The translations under genes and the position numbers were made by a program. From contig JAFDJC010000068.1 of the NCBI GenBank assembly GCA_019307665.1, forward strand, positions 1-15,400: a DNA stretch of 15,400 nt, written 5' to 3'. The notes below the pieces were generated by a model, which saw only the letters and a list, made by a program, of their open reading frames with translations, had not been told where the DNA came from and searched no databases. The first letter of the stretch is position 1, and every line of letters begins with the position of its first letter. This document shows, one piece after another, positions 1 to 5,670 of the stretch. This DNA is from Deltaproteobacteria bacterium. GTDB taxonomy: Bacteria; Desulfobacterota; Desulfobacteria; Desulfobacterales; SURF-7.

Positions 1-215
1 ATTTTCCTAAGATGAAAGGGCATAAAAATCCTTATTCAAAAAGGCTGAAAAAGCAAGTAACTATTCGGATGGGTATTGATATTAGTGAGTACTTTAAAAA
101 TATGTCTGAAGAAACAGGGATTCCATATCAAAATCTTATAAATCTGTATTTAAGGGATTGTGCTCAATCGCAGCGTAAAATATCAATAAAATGGTCACCA
201 AAAACAGCTGCATAA
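1..215 (+). CDS. BrnA-type antitoxin, 5' end outside the window
   Basis: This is the C-terminal part of a small ribbon-helix-helix (CopG-like) protein of the BrnA antitoxin type, expected to bind DNA and neutralise a BrnT-like RNase toxin. Visible landmarks are a basic stretch KNPYSKRLKKQVTIRM (the DNA-contacting beta strand) followed by two helices, with ETGIPYQNLINLYLRDCA typical of the family. An ATG lies at 12. However, the frame is open back to the window edge and the codons before the ATG read Phe-Pro-Lys, matching the usual family lead-in of the type DFSKxKxxKNPY. I therefore infer that the true start lies upstream. A toxin gene is not visible here; if this is a BrnT/BrnA pair, BrnT would lie to the left. 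Family assignment is from the motif only; a toxin-less orphan antitoxin is also possible. Confidence 0.72.
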   Translation, partial: FPKMKGHKNPYSKRLKKQVTIRMGIDISEYFKNMSEETGIPYQNLINLYLRDCAQSQRKISIKWSPKTAA

Positions 216-526
216 CCATCGAATGATACCAACTGAAAAAGCCGGGGCGTTTTCTATTTTACATATGCCTTTTAAAAGTACCTTTAGCTAAAGCCTTGTC
301 GGCTTTTTCAGTCGGCATATCCGAAACGTTATACTCGAATCGAAAATTGAAAATTAATGGCGAAGAAAAAGAAAATTTCTGTAAAGGATCAAATCGGAAA
401 AGATGCAAAGCTGAAAGCAAGTCTTTGAAGCAACCTGATATGGATGAAATTCCATTTTAGTATAGATGGATTTAAGAATATAAAAGCTGAGTATAACAAC
501 CGCATTCATACAAAGGAAAAAACACA
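216..526. other. Intergenic stretch between antitoxin and DUF302 gene
   Basis: Apart from the inverted repeat at 233-311, this stretch holds a possible 23-codon reading frame at 357-428 (ATG GCG AAG AAA, Lys-rich). A one-base frame change near 419 would let it continue to a TAG at 458-460 as a short protein ending in PDMDEIPF. It has no good ribosome binding site, and I treat it as a possible remnant rather than a gene. The ribosome binding site of the next gene is AAAGGA at 512-517. Confidence 0.35.
233..311. repeat. 12-bp inverted repeat enclosing smaller palindromes
   Basis: CTGAAAAAGCCG at 233-244 is repeated in inverted form at 300-311, with one more base pair available on the outside. 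The 55-nt interior holds two perfect short palindromes: CTTTTAAAAG at 269-278 and CTTTAGCTAAAG at 282-293. The left arm alone (about 234-256) could also fold as a small GC hairpin followed by T-rich sequence, so a transcription terminator for the antitoxin gene is the simplest reading. A small structured repeat element is the alternative. Confidence 0.45.
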
Positions 527-979
527 ATGAAAAAATCAATTCTCACCGCATTGTCTGTATTATTAATTGCAATCTCCGTTGAGGCAGCAGACGGGGTTAT
601 TAATGTCCCAAGTGCCTTTAATGTAGAAGAGACCGCAGATCGAATGGAGCGCATATTGAAGAAAAAGGGAATGACAATATTCAATCGAATAAAGCATTCC
701 GAGGGTGCTGGTAAGATCGGCATCAAACTGCGGGATACAGAACTAATAATATTCGGCAATCCAAAAGTGGGAAGCCCCCTTATGAAATGTCAGCAAAGTG
801 TTGCTATTGATTCACCCCAGAAAGCATTAATCTGGGAAGATGATAAAGCTAAGGTGTTGATATCATATAACGACCCAAGATACTTAGAAAAAAGGCATAA
901 TATCACCGGTTGTGAAGAAGTTGTACAGAAAATAGAAAAGGCACTGGCCGGCATAGCAAAATCAGCATCAACGAAATAA
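527..979 (+). CDS. Exported DUF302 domain protein
   Basis: The 150-residue product starts with a typical Sec signal peptide: MKK, a hydrophobic core at about 4-17, and a likely cleavage after Ala20 in VEA-AD. The rest is one DUF302 domain. Its hallmarks are an N-terminal part with VEETADRMERILKKKGMTIFNRIKHSEGA (a helix preceding a strand), then ELIIFGNPKVGSPLM (about residues 73-87), QKALIWED and ISYNDPRYLEKRH (about 112-124). DUF302 proteins are small alpha/beta domains of unknown biochemical role, often periplasmic. The start is supported by AAAGGA nine bases upstream. It stands alone between an antitoxin gene and a RAYT unit, and nothing in the context suggests a pathway. Confidence 0.85.
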   Translation: MKKSILTALSVLLIAISVEAADGVINVPSAFNVEETADRMERILKKKGMTIFNRIKHSEGAGKIGIKLRDTELIIFGNPKVGSPLMKCQQSVAIDSPQKALIWEDDKAKVLISYNDPRYLEKRHNITGCEEVVQKIEKALAGIAKSASTK

Positions 980-1014
980 GACGATCTAGGGCATTCACCA
1001 AATCCCAAGAGCCT

Positions 1015-1034
1015 GGAATTCCGGGGACAGTATA
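1015..1034 (+). repeat. Left terminal inverted repeat of the RAYT unit
   Basis: The 20 bases are the exact reverse complement of 1751-1770. The match extends to 25 bp with one mismatch (1011-1035 against 1750-1774). Confidence 0.85.
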
Positions 1035-1042
1035 TTTATTTC

Positions 1043-1070
1043 TTGACATAAAATACAGACCATCTTAATA
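1043..1070 (+). promoter_or_regulatory. Possible promoter of the transposase, giving an almost leaderless mRNA
   Basis: A perfect -35 hexamer TTGACA at 1043-1048 is followed 16 bases later by TTAATA at 1065-1070, a modest -10. A start of transcription about seven bases downstream would fall at or just before the ATG at 1079. No Shine-Dalgarno sequence is visible in front of that ATG. Confidence 0.4.
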
Positions 1071-1078
1071 GTGACTTC

Positions 1079-1744
1079 ATGGCAAGAATTGCAAGAGTGG
1101 TGGCAGAAGGTTTGCCGCATCATATTACCCAGCGTGGCAACAGGCGCCAGGAAATCTTTTTTTCAGATGATGATTATGCTGCATATCTTGATCTGATGGC
1201 AGAATGGTGCCGGAAGTATGAGGTGGATATATGGGCGTATTGTCTGATGCCCAATCATATTCATCTGATTGCGGTGCCGTCAAAGAAGGAGGGTCTCAGG
1301 TTGGCAATCGGGGAGGCGCACCGTCGGTATACACGGCGCATCAATTTCAGTAAAGGCTGGCGGGGACATTTATGGCAGGAGCGGTTTTCTTCTTTTGTTA
1401 TGGATGAGCGCTATCTAATTGCCTGCACTCAATATATAGAGAATAATCCGGTTCGGGCAAAACTGGTAAGCAAACCGAAACAGTGGTCTTGGAGTAGTGC
1501 GTCAGCCCATATATCCGGTAAAAATGATAAACTGGTGAATGTGGAACCTGTACTTTCGATCATTAATGGTGATTGGCGGGATTTTTTGATGGGATCTATA
1601 TCGTCTGAAGAACTGAAAAGTATACACCGGCATGAACGCACAGGTCGCCCTTTGGGCAGCACACACTTTGTGGAACAATTAGAGCGAAGACTTGACAGGA
1701 CCTTAAAGCCTCAAAAACCTGGGAGAAAGTCAAAACAGAAATAA
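1079..1744 (+). CDS. RAYT / Y1-type transposase (IS200-like, TnpA_REP family)
   Basis: This 221-residue HUH-superfamily single-strand DNA transposase belongs to the REP-associated tyrosine transposase group. Near the N-terminus is HHITQRGNRRQ (14-24). The metal-binding HUH motif lies in YCLMPNHIHL, with His60 and His62. The family block CTQYIENNPVRAKLV contains the likely catalytic Tyr119, followed by WSWSSASAH. A basic C-terminal tail (RRLDRTLKPQKPGRKSK) resembles the extra DNA-binding region of RAYTs. Length and motifs look intact, so the enzyme may be active. The gene fills a unit bounded by 25-bp inverted repeats. The start at 1079 fits the conserved MARxARVV N-terminus but has no ribosome binding site, consistent with low expression. 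Confidence 0.92.
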   Translation: MARIARVVAEGLPHHITQRGNRRQEIFFSDDDYAAYLDLMAEWCRKYEVDIWAYCLMPNHIHLIAVPSKKEGLRLAIGEAHRRYTRRINFSKGWRGHLWQERFSSFVMDERYLIACTQYIENNPVRAKLVSKPKQWSWSSASAHISGKNDKLVNVEPVLSIINGDWRDFLMGSISSEELKSIHRHERTGRPLGSTHFVEQLERRLDRTLKPQKPGRKSKQK

Positions 1745-1750
1745 ATTAGA

Positions 1751-1770
1751 TATACTGTCCCCGGAATTCC
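1751..1770 (-). repeat. Right terminal inverted repeat of the RAYT unit
   Basis: This is the exact inverted copy of 1015-1034. It begins six bases after the transposase stop codon and ends 17 bases before the stop codon of the convergent DarP-like gene. Confidence 0.85.
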
Positions 1771-1787
1771 CGGCGGGCTTAGGATTA

Positions 1788-2063
1788 TTATTTCCGTAAG
1801 TTTCCCGTCAGGATGCGATCGAGGGCGGTTTCTATAGGTTGTGGATCGATATGCCGCATGAGGGAGCCGATATACTGAATCTGCCTGCGGCGGGCGCCAT
1901 GGCTCCTTATTTTATGTGCTAATTCGATGGCCGTCAGAAGCTCATCCGGAAGTTCCATGGTCTCAAGCCGGCTGAACGGCAGGGCGACCAACTGTTCGCC
2001 CAGGCGTTGCAGAGCCCGGTCTTCATTTTTTCTCTGGGTTCTGCTTTTATAATCCTTATCCAT
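1788..2063 (-). CDS. darP: Short DarP/YjgA-like (DUF615) ribosome-associated protein
   Basis: The 91-residue product starts MDKDYKSRTQRKNEDRALQR. It carries the DUF615 N-terminal half: LGEQLVALPFSRLETMELP, then ELLTAIELAHKIRSHGARRRQIQYIGSLMRHIDPQPIETALDRI. In E. coli the homologue binds late 50S ribosomal intermediates and is about 180 residues. Here two tandem stop codons come right after ILTGNLRK, so the C-terminal helical half is absent. The stop is 13 bp from the end of the RAYT unit. Whether the short form is natural or results from rearrangement cannot be told here. The start at 2063 matches family N-termini, but its only Shine-Dalgarno candidate is the G-rich run at about 2073-2085. 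An in-frame start at 2102, preceded by AGAGGA, is the alternative and adds 13 residues. Confidence 0.7.
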   Translation of the reverse strand: MDKDYKSRTQRKNEDRALQRLGEQLVALPFSRLETMELPDELLTAIELAHKIRSHGARRRQIQYIGSLMRHIDPQPIETALDRILTGNLRK

Positions 2064-2175
2064 TTTGCAGGCATCCCCCCCCTCCGGTTTACCCAACATC
2101 AATACCCGTTAAAATTTTCCTCTGGCGGCGTACTCGTGTTCTTGCCTCCGGAAAACGGACTTTCCCACAATTCAG

Positions 2176-2204
2176 TTGATTTTACGCCCAAACTCTTGCA
2201 TTAT
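2176..2204 (+). promoter_or_regulatory. Weak candidate sigma-70 promoter for the methyltransferase gene
   Basis: TTGATT at 2176-2181 and CATTAT at 2199-2204 are separated by 17 bases, each matching four of six consensus positions. It is the best-spaced pair I found in the 268-bp divergent gap. A leader of about 120 nt would result. Confidence 0.25.
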
Positions 2205-2331
2205 TTACCCTGGTGCGGCAACGGCAGGATTCATTCATGCACATAACAGCTAATACTGCAAAAGGTTTGAAATGATCAAGCAATATCTCGATTGTTCTTT
2301 CCGGCTACGATTTAAACGAAAGCAATGAAAA

Positions 2332-3525
2332 ATGGTATCAGTCGATCGGGTCAAACGCCTTAGAAGAGAAAAGCCTAAAACGGCGGCATATCAATATCAC
2401 AAGGATTGCCGTTATTTTGCCAAGGTAGCCGACGGCTTAAAAGAAGCCGGTGCAAAGGAGCTATCTGAACTGGGCGCAGAAGATGTCAAACCGGAATTCA
2501 GCGGAATCTATTTCAGGGCGGACAAATCAACTCTGTATCGAATTAATTATCTAACCAGACTACTTTCACGATGCCTTGCGCCCTTGATATCATATGCTTG
2601 TTATGATACCGATACACTATATCAGAAGGCCAAACAGGTCGAGTGGGAAGATTTTTTTGCGGAAGGCAATACCTTTGCCGTATCGGGGACTGTTTCCGAC
2701 AGCACGATTTCTCATTCAAAGTACGCTGCCCTCCGCCTTAAAGATGCGGTTGCCGACTATTTCAAAGAAAAAACCGGTCAGCGTCCGGATGTGTCGGTTA
2801 AGAATCCGGACATCCTGCTGGACCTTCATATCAGGAACGATAAGGCAGTAATAAGCCTCGACACTTCAGGCGGCGCGCTTCACCGGAGAGGATACAGAGA
2901 GGAGACTGTTTTGGCGCCGATGCAGGAAACCGTGGCCGCCGGGATTATTCGATTCACCGAATGGGACGGTTCTGTTCCTTTATATGACCCTTTATGCGGC
3001 TCGGGAACCCTTTTGTGTGAAGCGCTCATGAGGTATAGTAATATTCCTGCCGGCGTATTCAGGAATCAATTCGGTTTTGAATTTCTACCCGACTTTGACG
3101 GTACTGTCTGGAAGCAGGTAAAAAAAGAGGCTGCCGGACAAATCCGGGAATTGCCGAAAGAGTTGATTGCGGGCAGCGATGTGTCCGCGGAAGCTGTCAG
3201 CGCGGCGAGGACAAACCTGATGGGGCTCCATTACGGAAATAATGTAAGCGTTGAAAGGGCGGACTTCAGAAAGCTGCCCGCACTTGAAGATCATGTAATC
3301 GTAACCAATCCGCCTTATGGCATTCGGATGGGAGGAGATGAGAATCTTGAAATGTTTTATAAAAGTATCGGCGATTTTCTAAAACAGAAGTGCAAAGGCT
3401 CGACCGCTTTTATTTATTTTGGAGAACGGAAACATATCAAAAAAATCGGGCTGAAAGCATCATGGAAAAAACCGATCAAGGCCGGCGGACTTGACGGCAG
3501 GCTGGTTAAATATGAGATTTACTGA
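2332..3525 (+). CDS. THUMP-domain class I RNA methyltransferase, RlmL N-terminal-like
   Basis: The 397-residue SAM-dependent methyltransferase probably makes N2-methylguanosine in rRNA, by similarity to the N-terminal half of RlmL (23S G2445). A ferredoxin-like segment begins at CRYFAKVADGLKEAGAKEL (about 26-44). A THUMP domain spans roughly 65-175 (SHSKYAALRLKDAVADYF, then PDILLDLHIRNDKAVISLDTSG). The Rossmann methyltransferase domain runs from about 190 to the end. SAM motif I is in LYDPLCGSGTLLCEAL (217-232) and the catalytic motif IV is VTNPPYGIRMG (324-334). ATG 2332 is the first possible start after an in-frame TGA at 2326-2328; no clear Shine-Dalgarno is seen. The true N-terminus could be close to residue 20. 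The exact target nucleotide cannot be read from sequence. Confidence 0.88.
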   Translation: MVSVDRVKRLRREKPKTAAYQYHKDCRYFAKVADGLKEAGAKELSELGAEDVKPEFSGIYFRADKSTLYRINYLTRLLSRCLAPLISYACYDTDTLYQKAKQVEWEDFFAEGNTFAVSGTVSDSTISHSKYAALRLKDAVADYFKEKTGQRPDVSVKNPDILLDLHIRNDKAVISLDTSGGALHRRGYREETVLAPMQETVAAGIIRFTEWDGSVPLYDPLCGSGTLLCEALMRYSNIPAGVFRNQFGFEFLPDFDGTVWKQVKKEAAGQIRELPKELIAGSDVSAEAVSAARTNLMGLHYGNNVSVERADFRKLPALEDHVIVTNPPYGIRMGGDENLEMFYKSIGDFLKQKCKGSTAFIYFGERKHIKKIGLKASWKKPIKAGGLDGRLVKYEIY

Positions 3526-3602
3526 GAACACAACAGGAGAAGATAATTATAATTCCGGGGAATTACGATAGATGAATCTTATAATACATTAATGGTGAAA
3601 AT

Positions 3603-3890
3603 ATGGAAAAAATATTTGATGGTAAAAAAACAGCAAAATTGGGCACTGAAAAGAATCCCGCTGTTGTAAATGTAAAAACAGAAGAAAGAATAAAAGAATT
3701 AGGATCAATATTTGAAGAAAACGGGTGGGAATACACAATTGAGTTGGAACCAGATAAGCCTGAGGACATTACAGACTTAGAAGTATTGTTGAACCCACTA
3801 AAAACAAAGATTGCCGAAAAAAAAGTGGGACGCAATGAACCCTGCCCATGTGGAAGCGGTAAAAAGTATAAAAAATGCTGTGGCAAATAA
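3603..3890 (+). CDS. Small SEC-C zinc-motif protein (PBPRA1643-like)
   Basis: The 95-residue protein ends in a SEC-C motif, VGRNEPCPCGSGKKYKKCCGK (about 75-95), whose Cys pattern CxC...CC binds zinc and is best known from the tail of SecA. The N-terminal 70 residues (AAKLGTEKNPAVVNVKTEERIKELGSIFEENG style) match the small family often labelled PBPRA1643 SWIM/SEC-C protein. In that family the role is unknown; RNA, ribosome or chaperone contact is only a guess. A GGTGA element about six bases upstream supports the start. It is not obviously co-transcribed with the methyltransferase; a gap of 77 bases containing a small palindrome lies between them. Confidence 0.82.
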   Translation: MEKIFDGKKTAKLGTEKNPAVVNVKTEERIKELGSIFEENGWEYTIELEPDKPEDITDLEVLLNPLKTKIAEKKVGRNEPCPCGSGKKYKKCCGK

Positions 3891-4070
3891 TGGTATCGGC
3901 ATGCGCCGGAAAATCAAAAAACGGCATTAATATAAAAAATACGCCGACGATTACGGCTATGACTATGGCTATCTGAGTTTTCATATCAGGGGTATTAAAC
4001 CATGGTTTTATAAAAAAAGCATTGCCTATTTAGCCGCTATTATCCTTTTTTAATCAGCTTTTTTAATAGC

Positions 4071-4099
4071 TTGACTTTTTATTATGCTTGTAATATAGT
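4071..4099 (+). promoter_or_regulatory. Sigma-70 promoter of the cold-shock gene
   Basis: TTGACT at 4071-4076 and TATAGT at 4094-4099 are separated by exactly 17 bases, each matching five of six consensus positions. AT-rich DNA with T-tracts precedes it. Transcription would begin near 4106, leaving an untranslated leader of about 120 nt, as is common for csp genes. Confidence 0.7.
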
Positions 4100-4116
4100 A
4101 TTCGACAATCAATAAA

Positions 4117-4139
4117 GGCCCGTTCTTAATTGGCGGGCC
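4117..4139 (+). promoter_or_regulatory. GC-rich hairpin in the cold-shock mRNA leader
   Basis: GGCCCG at 4117-4122 pairs with CGGGCC at 4134-4139 across an 11-nt loop and is followed by GGTTTCTTTCT. It lies just downstream of the predicted transcription start. It could be a stabilising 5' stem, a cold-responsive leader element or a weak attenuator; sequence alone does not decide. Confidence 0.4.
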
Positions 4140-4226
4140 GGTTTCTTTCTGAAGGTAAGTCCATTTGCTAAAGTGGTACTCCGCAGTTTGGAACTATGAA
4201 AATTTTTAAGAAAGGAGTATATCACT

Positions 4227-4427
4227 GTGGCTGATGGAATTGTAAAATGGTTTAACAACAGTAAAGGCTATGGCTTTATCGAGCAGGAAGATGGTCCGGA
4301 TGTATTTGTTCATTATTCAGGAATCAATGCAGACGGCTTCAAAAATCTTGATGAAGGCGACCGAGTTACCTTTGAGATAGAAGATGGCCCAAAAGGTCCG
4401 TCTGCAGTAAATGTAACGCCTGTTTAG
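4227..4427 (+). CDS. Cold-shock domain protein (CspA family)
   Basis: The 66-residue single cold-shock domain is a five-stranded OB fold that binds single-stranded RNA and DNA and acts as an RNA chaperone in the cytoplasm. RNP1 is KGYGFI (13-18) and RNP2 is VFVHY (26-30), with the usual VKWFN start and a terminal SAVNVTPV strand. Translation starts at GTG 4227, fixed by AAAGGAG at 4211-4217 and by the family N-terminus MADGIVKWF. The gene has its own strong promoter, a long leader and a strong intrinsic terminator, so it is a single-gene unit. A long leader suggests post-transcriptional control of the type known for csp genes. Whether it is cold-inducible or constitutive cannot be read here. 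Confidence 0.95.
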   Translation: MADGIVKWFNNSKGYGFIEQEDGPDVFVHYSGINADGFKNLDEGDRVTFEIEDGPKGPSAVNVTPV

Positions 4428-4449
4428 TTCACCAAATCAAAGCTAAAAA

Positions 4450-4486
4450 AAAGGGCATTCCATCATTTATGGAATGCCCTTTTCAT
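4450..4486 (+). terminator. Rho-independent terminator after the cold-shock gene
   Basis: A 14-bp perfect stem is formed by AAAGGGCATTCCAT (4450-4463) and its complement at 4469-4482, with a 5-nt loop. It is flanked by an A-run upstream and TTTTC downstream, so it may work in both directions. Confidence 0.88.
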
Positions 4487-4543
4487 CTTATAACTCTTTT
4501 CATCTTTTTGAAAAAACAGCAAAATGGTAAAAGGAACAGTAAA

Positions 4544-5605
4544 ATGATAAAAACCAAAACTATTACTATACTGTGCATAATCATTGTAGCGACTTGTTCC
4601 GCAATTTATTATTTTGATGAACTGGGGATACGAGATATTTCCCTTGAAGAGTTAAAGGCCAAATACGAAAAAAGCGAATCAAAATATATCAATATCAACG
4701 GGACAGATATCCATTATTGCGACCAGGGACAAGGCCCGGTTATCGTTGCCCTTCATGGTATCGTCGATTCTTTGCATACATGGGATGGGTGGGTGGAAGC
4801 AATCGGCCCACATTATCGAATTGTCAGAATGGACATTCCCGGTTTTGGGTTAACCGGTCCATTAAAAGACGACCGCTATTCCCAAAAAGTATTTGTGGAA
4901 TTTGTTGATAAATTTGTTACAGCTCTCGATATTGATCAATTTATTATTGCAGGCAATTCATTGGGCGGTGCCATTGCCTGGAACTATGCCCTTCAGTTTC
5001 CGGAGAAAGTCGACAAGATGATACTCATAGATCCTGCCGGCTATCCAATGGAAATACCCTGGCCCCTCAAACTGACCGCAATGCCGGTAATTAAATATAT
5101 CGCGGCAATGATAACGCCGCGGTTTATATATGCCATGAGTCTGAAACAGGTGCTTGGCGACCCCGGAAAAATAACGGATGAAATGATCGACCGGCACTAT
5201 GAACTGAACCTTCGACCCGGCAATCGAAAAGCATTGATCAACATAATGGACAGCCTTAAAAAGTACAACACCGATCCATCTTTCAGCAAAGCAATAAAAG
5301 GAATATCTGTTCCGACAATGCTGTTATGGGGCGAAAAAGACAGCTGGATTCCGGTATCCCATGTCAGCCTCTGGCAGAGGGACCTGCCCGACATTCGTGT
5401 AATTGTATATGAGGGTGTTGGCCATATACCCCAGGTTGAAATACCTGCCCGTAGCGCCAATGATGTGCACCAATGGCTGTCAGCAGACCAACAGCAGGAT
5501 AGCAGTGCTGTAAAGGCAAATTATCTGTTTGTGTTGAAAATATTGAGCGGCGTTCTGCTTCTTATTCTCGGTTTATATATTGTCTGGAAAAAGAAAAAGG
5601 TGTGA
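4544..5605 (+). CDS. Membrane-anchored alpha/beta hydrolase
   Basis: The 353-residue serine hydrolase has the alpha/beta hydrolase fold flanked by two membrane segments: an N-terminal signal anchor (about 6-23, ITILCIIIVATCSAIYYF) and a C-terminal helix (about 327-347) capped by WKKKKKV. The oxyanion-side HG is H71-G72 in VALHGIVDSLHTW. The nucleophile elbow is GNSLGG with Ser139. Asp266 in LLWGEKDSWIP and His294 in GVGHIPQVEIP complete the triad. The substrate is unknown; such proteins are esterases, lipases or hydrolases of small acyl compounds. The start at 4544 is preferred over an in-frame ATG at 4469, because AAGGAAC at 4531-4537 precedes it and 4469 lies inside the terminator. It probably sits in the inner membrane with the catalytic domain outside, which is inferred from the anchors. 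Confidence 0.87.
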   Translation: MIKTKTITILCIIIVATCSAIYYFDELGIRDISLEELKAKYEKSESKYININGTDIHYCDQGQGPVIVALHGIVDSLHTWDGWVEAIGPHYRIVRMDIPGFGLTGPLKDDRYSQKVFVEFVDKFVTALDIDQFIIAGNSLGGAIAWNYALQFPEKVDKMILIDPAGYPMEIPWPLKLTAMPVIKYIAAMITPRFIYAMSLKQVLGDPGKITDEMIDRHYELNLRPGNRKALINIMDSLKKYNTDPSFSKAIKGISVPTMLLWGEKDSWIPVSHVSLWQRDLPDIRVIVYEGVGHIPQVEIPARSANDVHQWLSADQQQDSSAVKANYLFVLKILSGVLLLILGLYIVWKKKKV

Positions 5606-5638
5606 AATTAAAGGCCCTGAGGGCATGGCTTATTTCAC

Positions 5639-5662
5639 TAATCATAATCTTAATCTTAATCT
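5639..5662 (-). repeat. Hexanucleotide tract, four units of TAATCW
   Basis: TAATCA is followed by three TAATCT units. Read on the minus strand this is the AGATTA/GATTAA hexamer that also forms the tract at 13111-13140. It lies in the short gap between the convergent hydrolase and DMT transporter genes. Confidence 0.7.
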
Positions 5663-5670
5663 GCCGGCAT

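Larger units (their letters stand above)
1011..1774. mobile_element. RAYT (REP-associated tyrosine transposase) unit with terminal inverted repeats
   Basis: The transposase gene at 1079-1744 is bracketed by inverted copies of one sequence. Left copy 1011-1035 and right copy 1750-1774 match at 24 of 25 positions when one is reverse-complemented. The core GGAATTCCGGGGACAGTATA is at 1015-1034, and its exact complement is at 1751-1770. Each end contains the 8-bp palindrome GGAATTCC. I see no obvious target duplication immediately outside. The arrangement is as expected for a single-gene IS200/IS605-related or RAYT unit whose enzyme acts on single-stranded, structured ends. Confidence 0.8.
3891..4226. 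other. Intergenic and leader region upstream of the cold-shock gene
   Basis: The first half (3891-4060) shows no gene, only a small stem CGGC/GCCG near 3899-3910 without a following T-run. The second half contains the promoter of the cold-shock gene (4071-4099), a transcribed leader of about 120 nt, a GC hairpin at 4117-4139 and the ribosome binding site AAAGGAG at 4211-4217. Confidence 0.6.

Noticed and set aside
216..335. The structured spacer as an integron attC site
   Set aside because: The required core-site pair (RYYYAAC and GTTRRRY) is not found at the ends of the inverted repeat, and no integrase is seen.
2007..2246. A 79-codon plus-strand frame over the DarP-like gene
   Set aside because: Its residues have no recognisable pattern and it overlaps the conserved DUF615 coding region on the other strand.
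3769..3984. A 71-codon minus-strand frame starting with a hydrophobic segment (MKTQIAIVIAVIVGVFFILM)
   Set aside because: There is no ribosome binding site, and most of the frame is the antisense of the well-supported SEC-C gene. The hydrophobic start is probably chance in AT-rich intergenic DNA.
5610..5632. Short GCCC-TGA-GGGC palindrome after the hydrolase gene as a terminator
   Set aside because: The stem is only four pairs with a three-base loop and has no T-run, so it is too weak to call.
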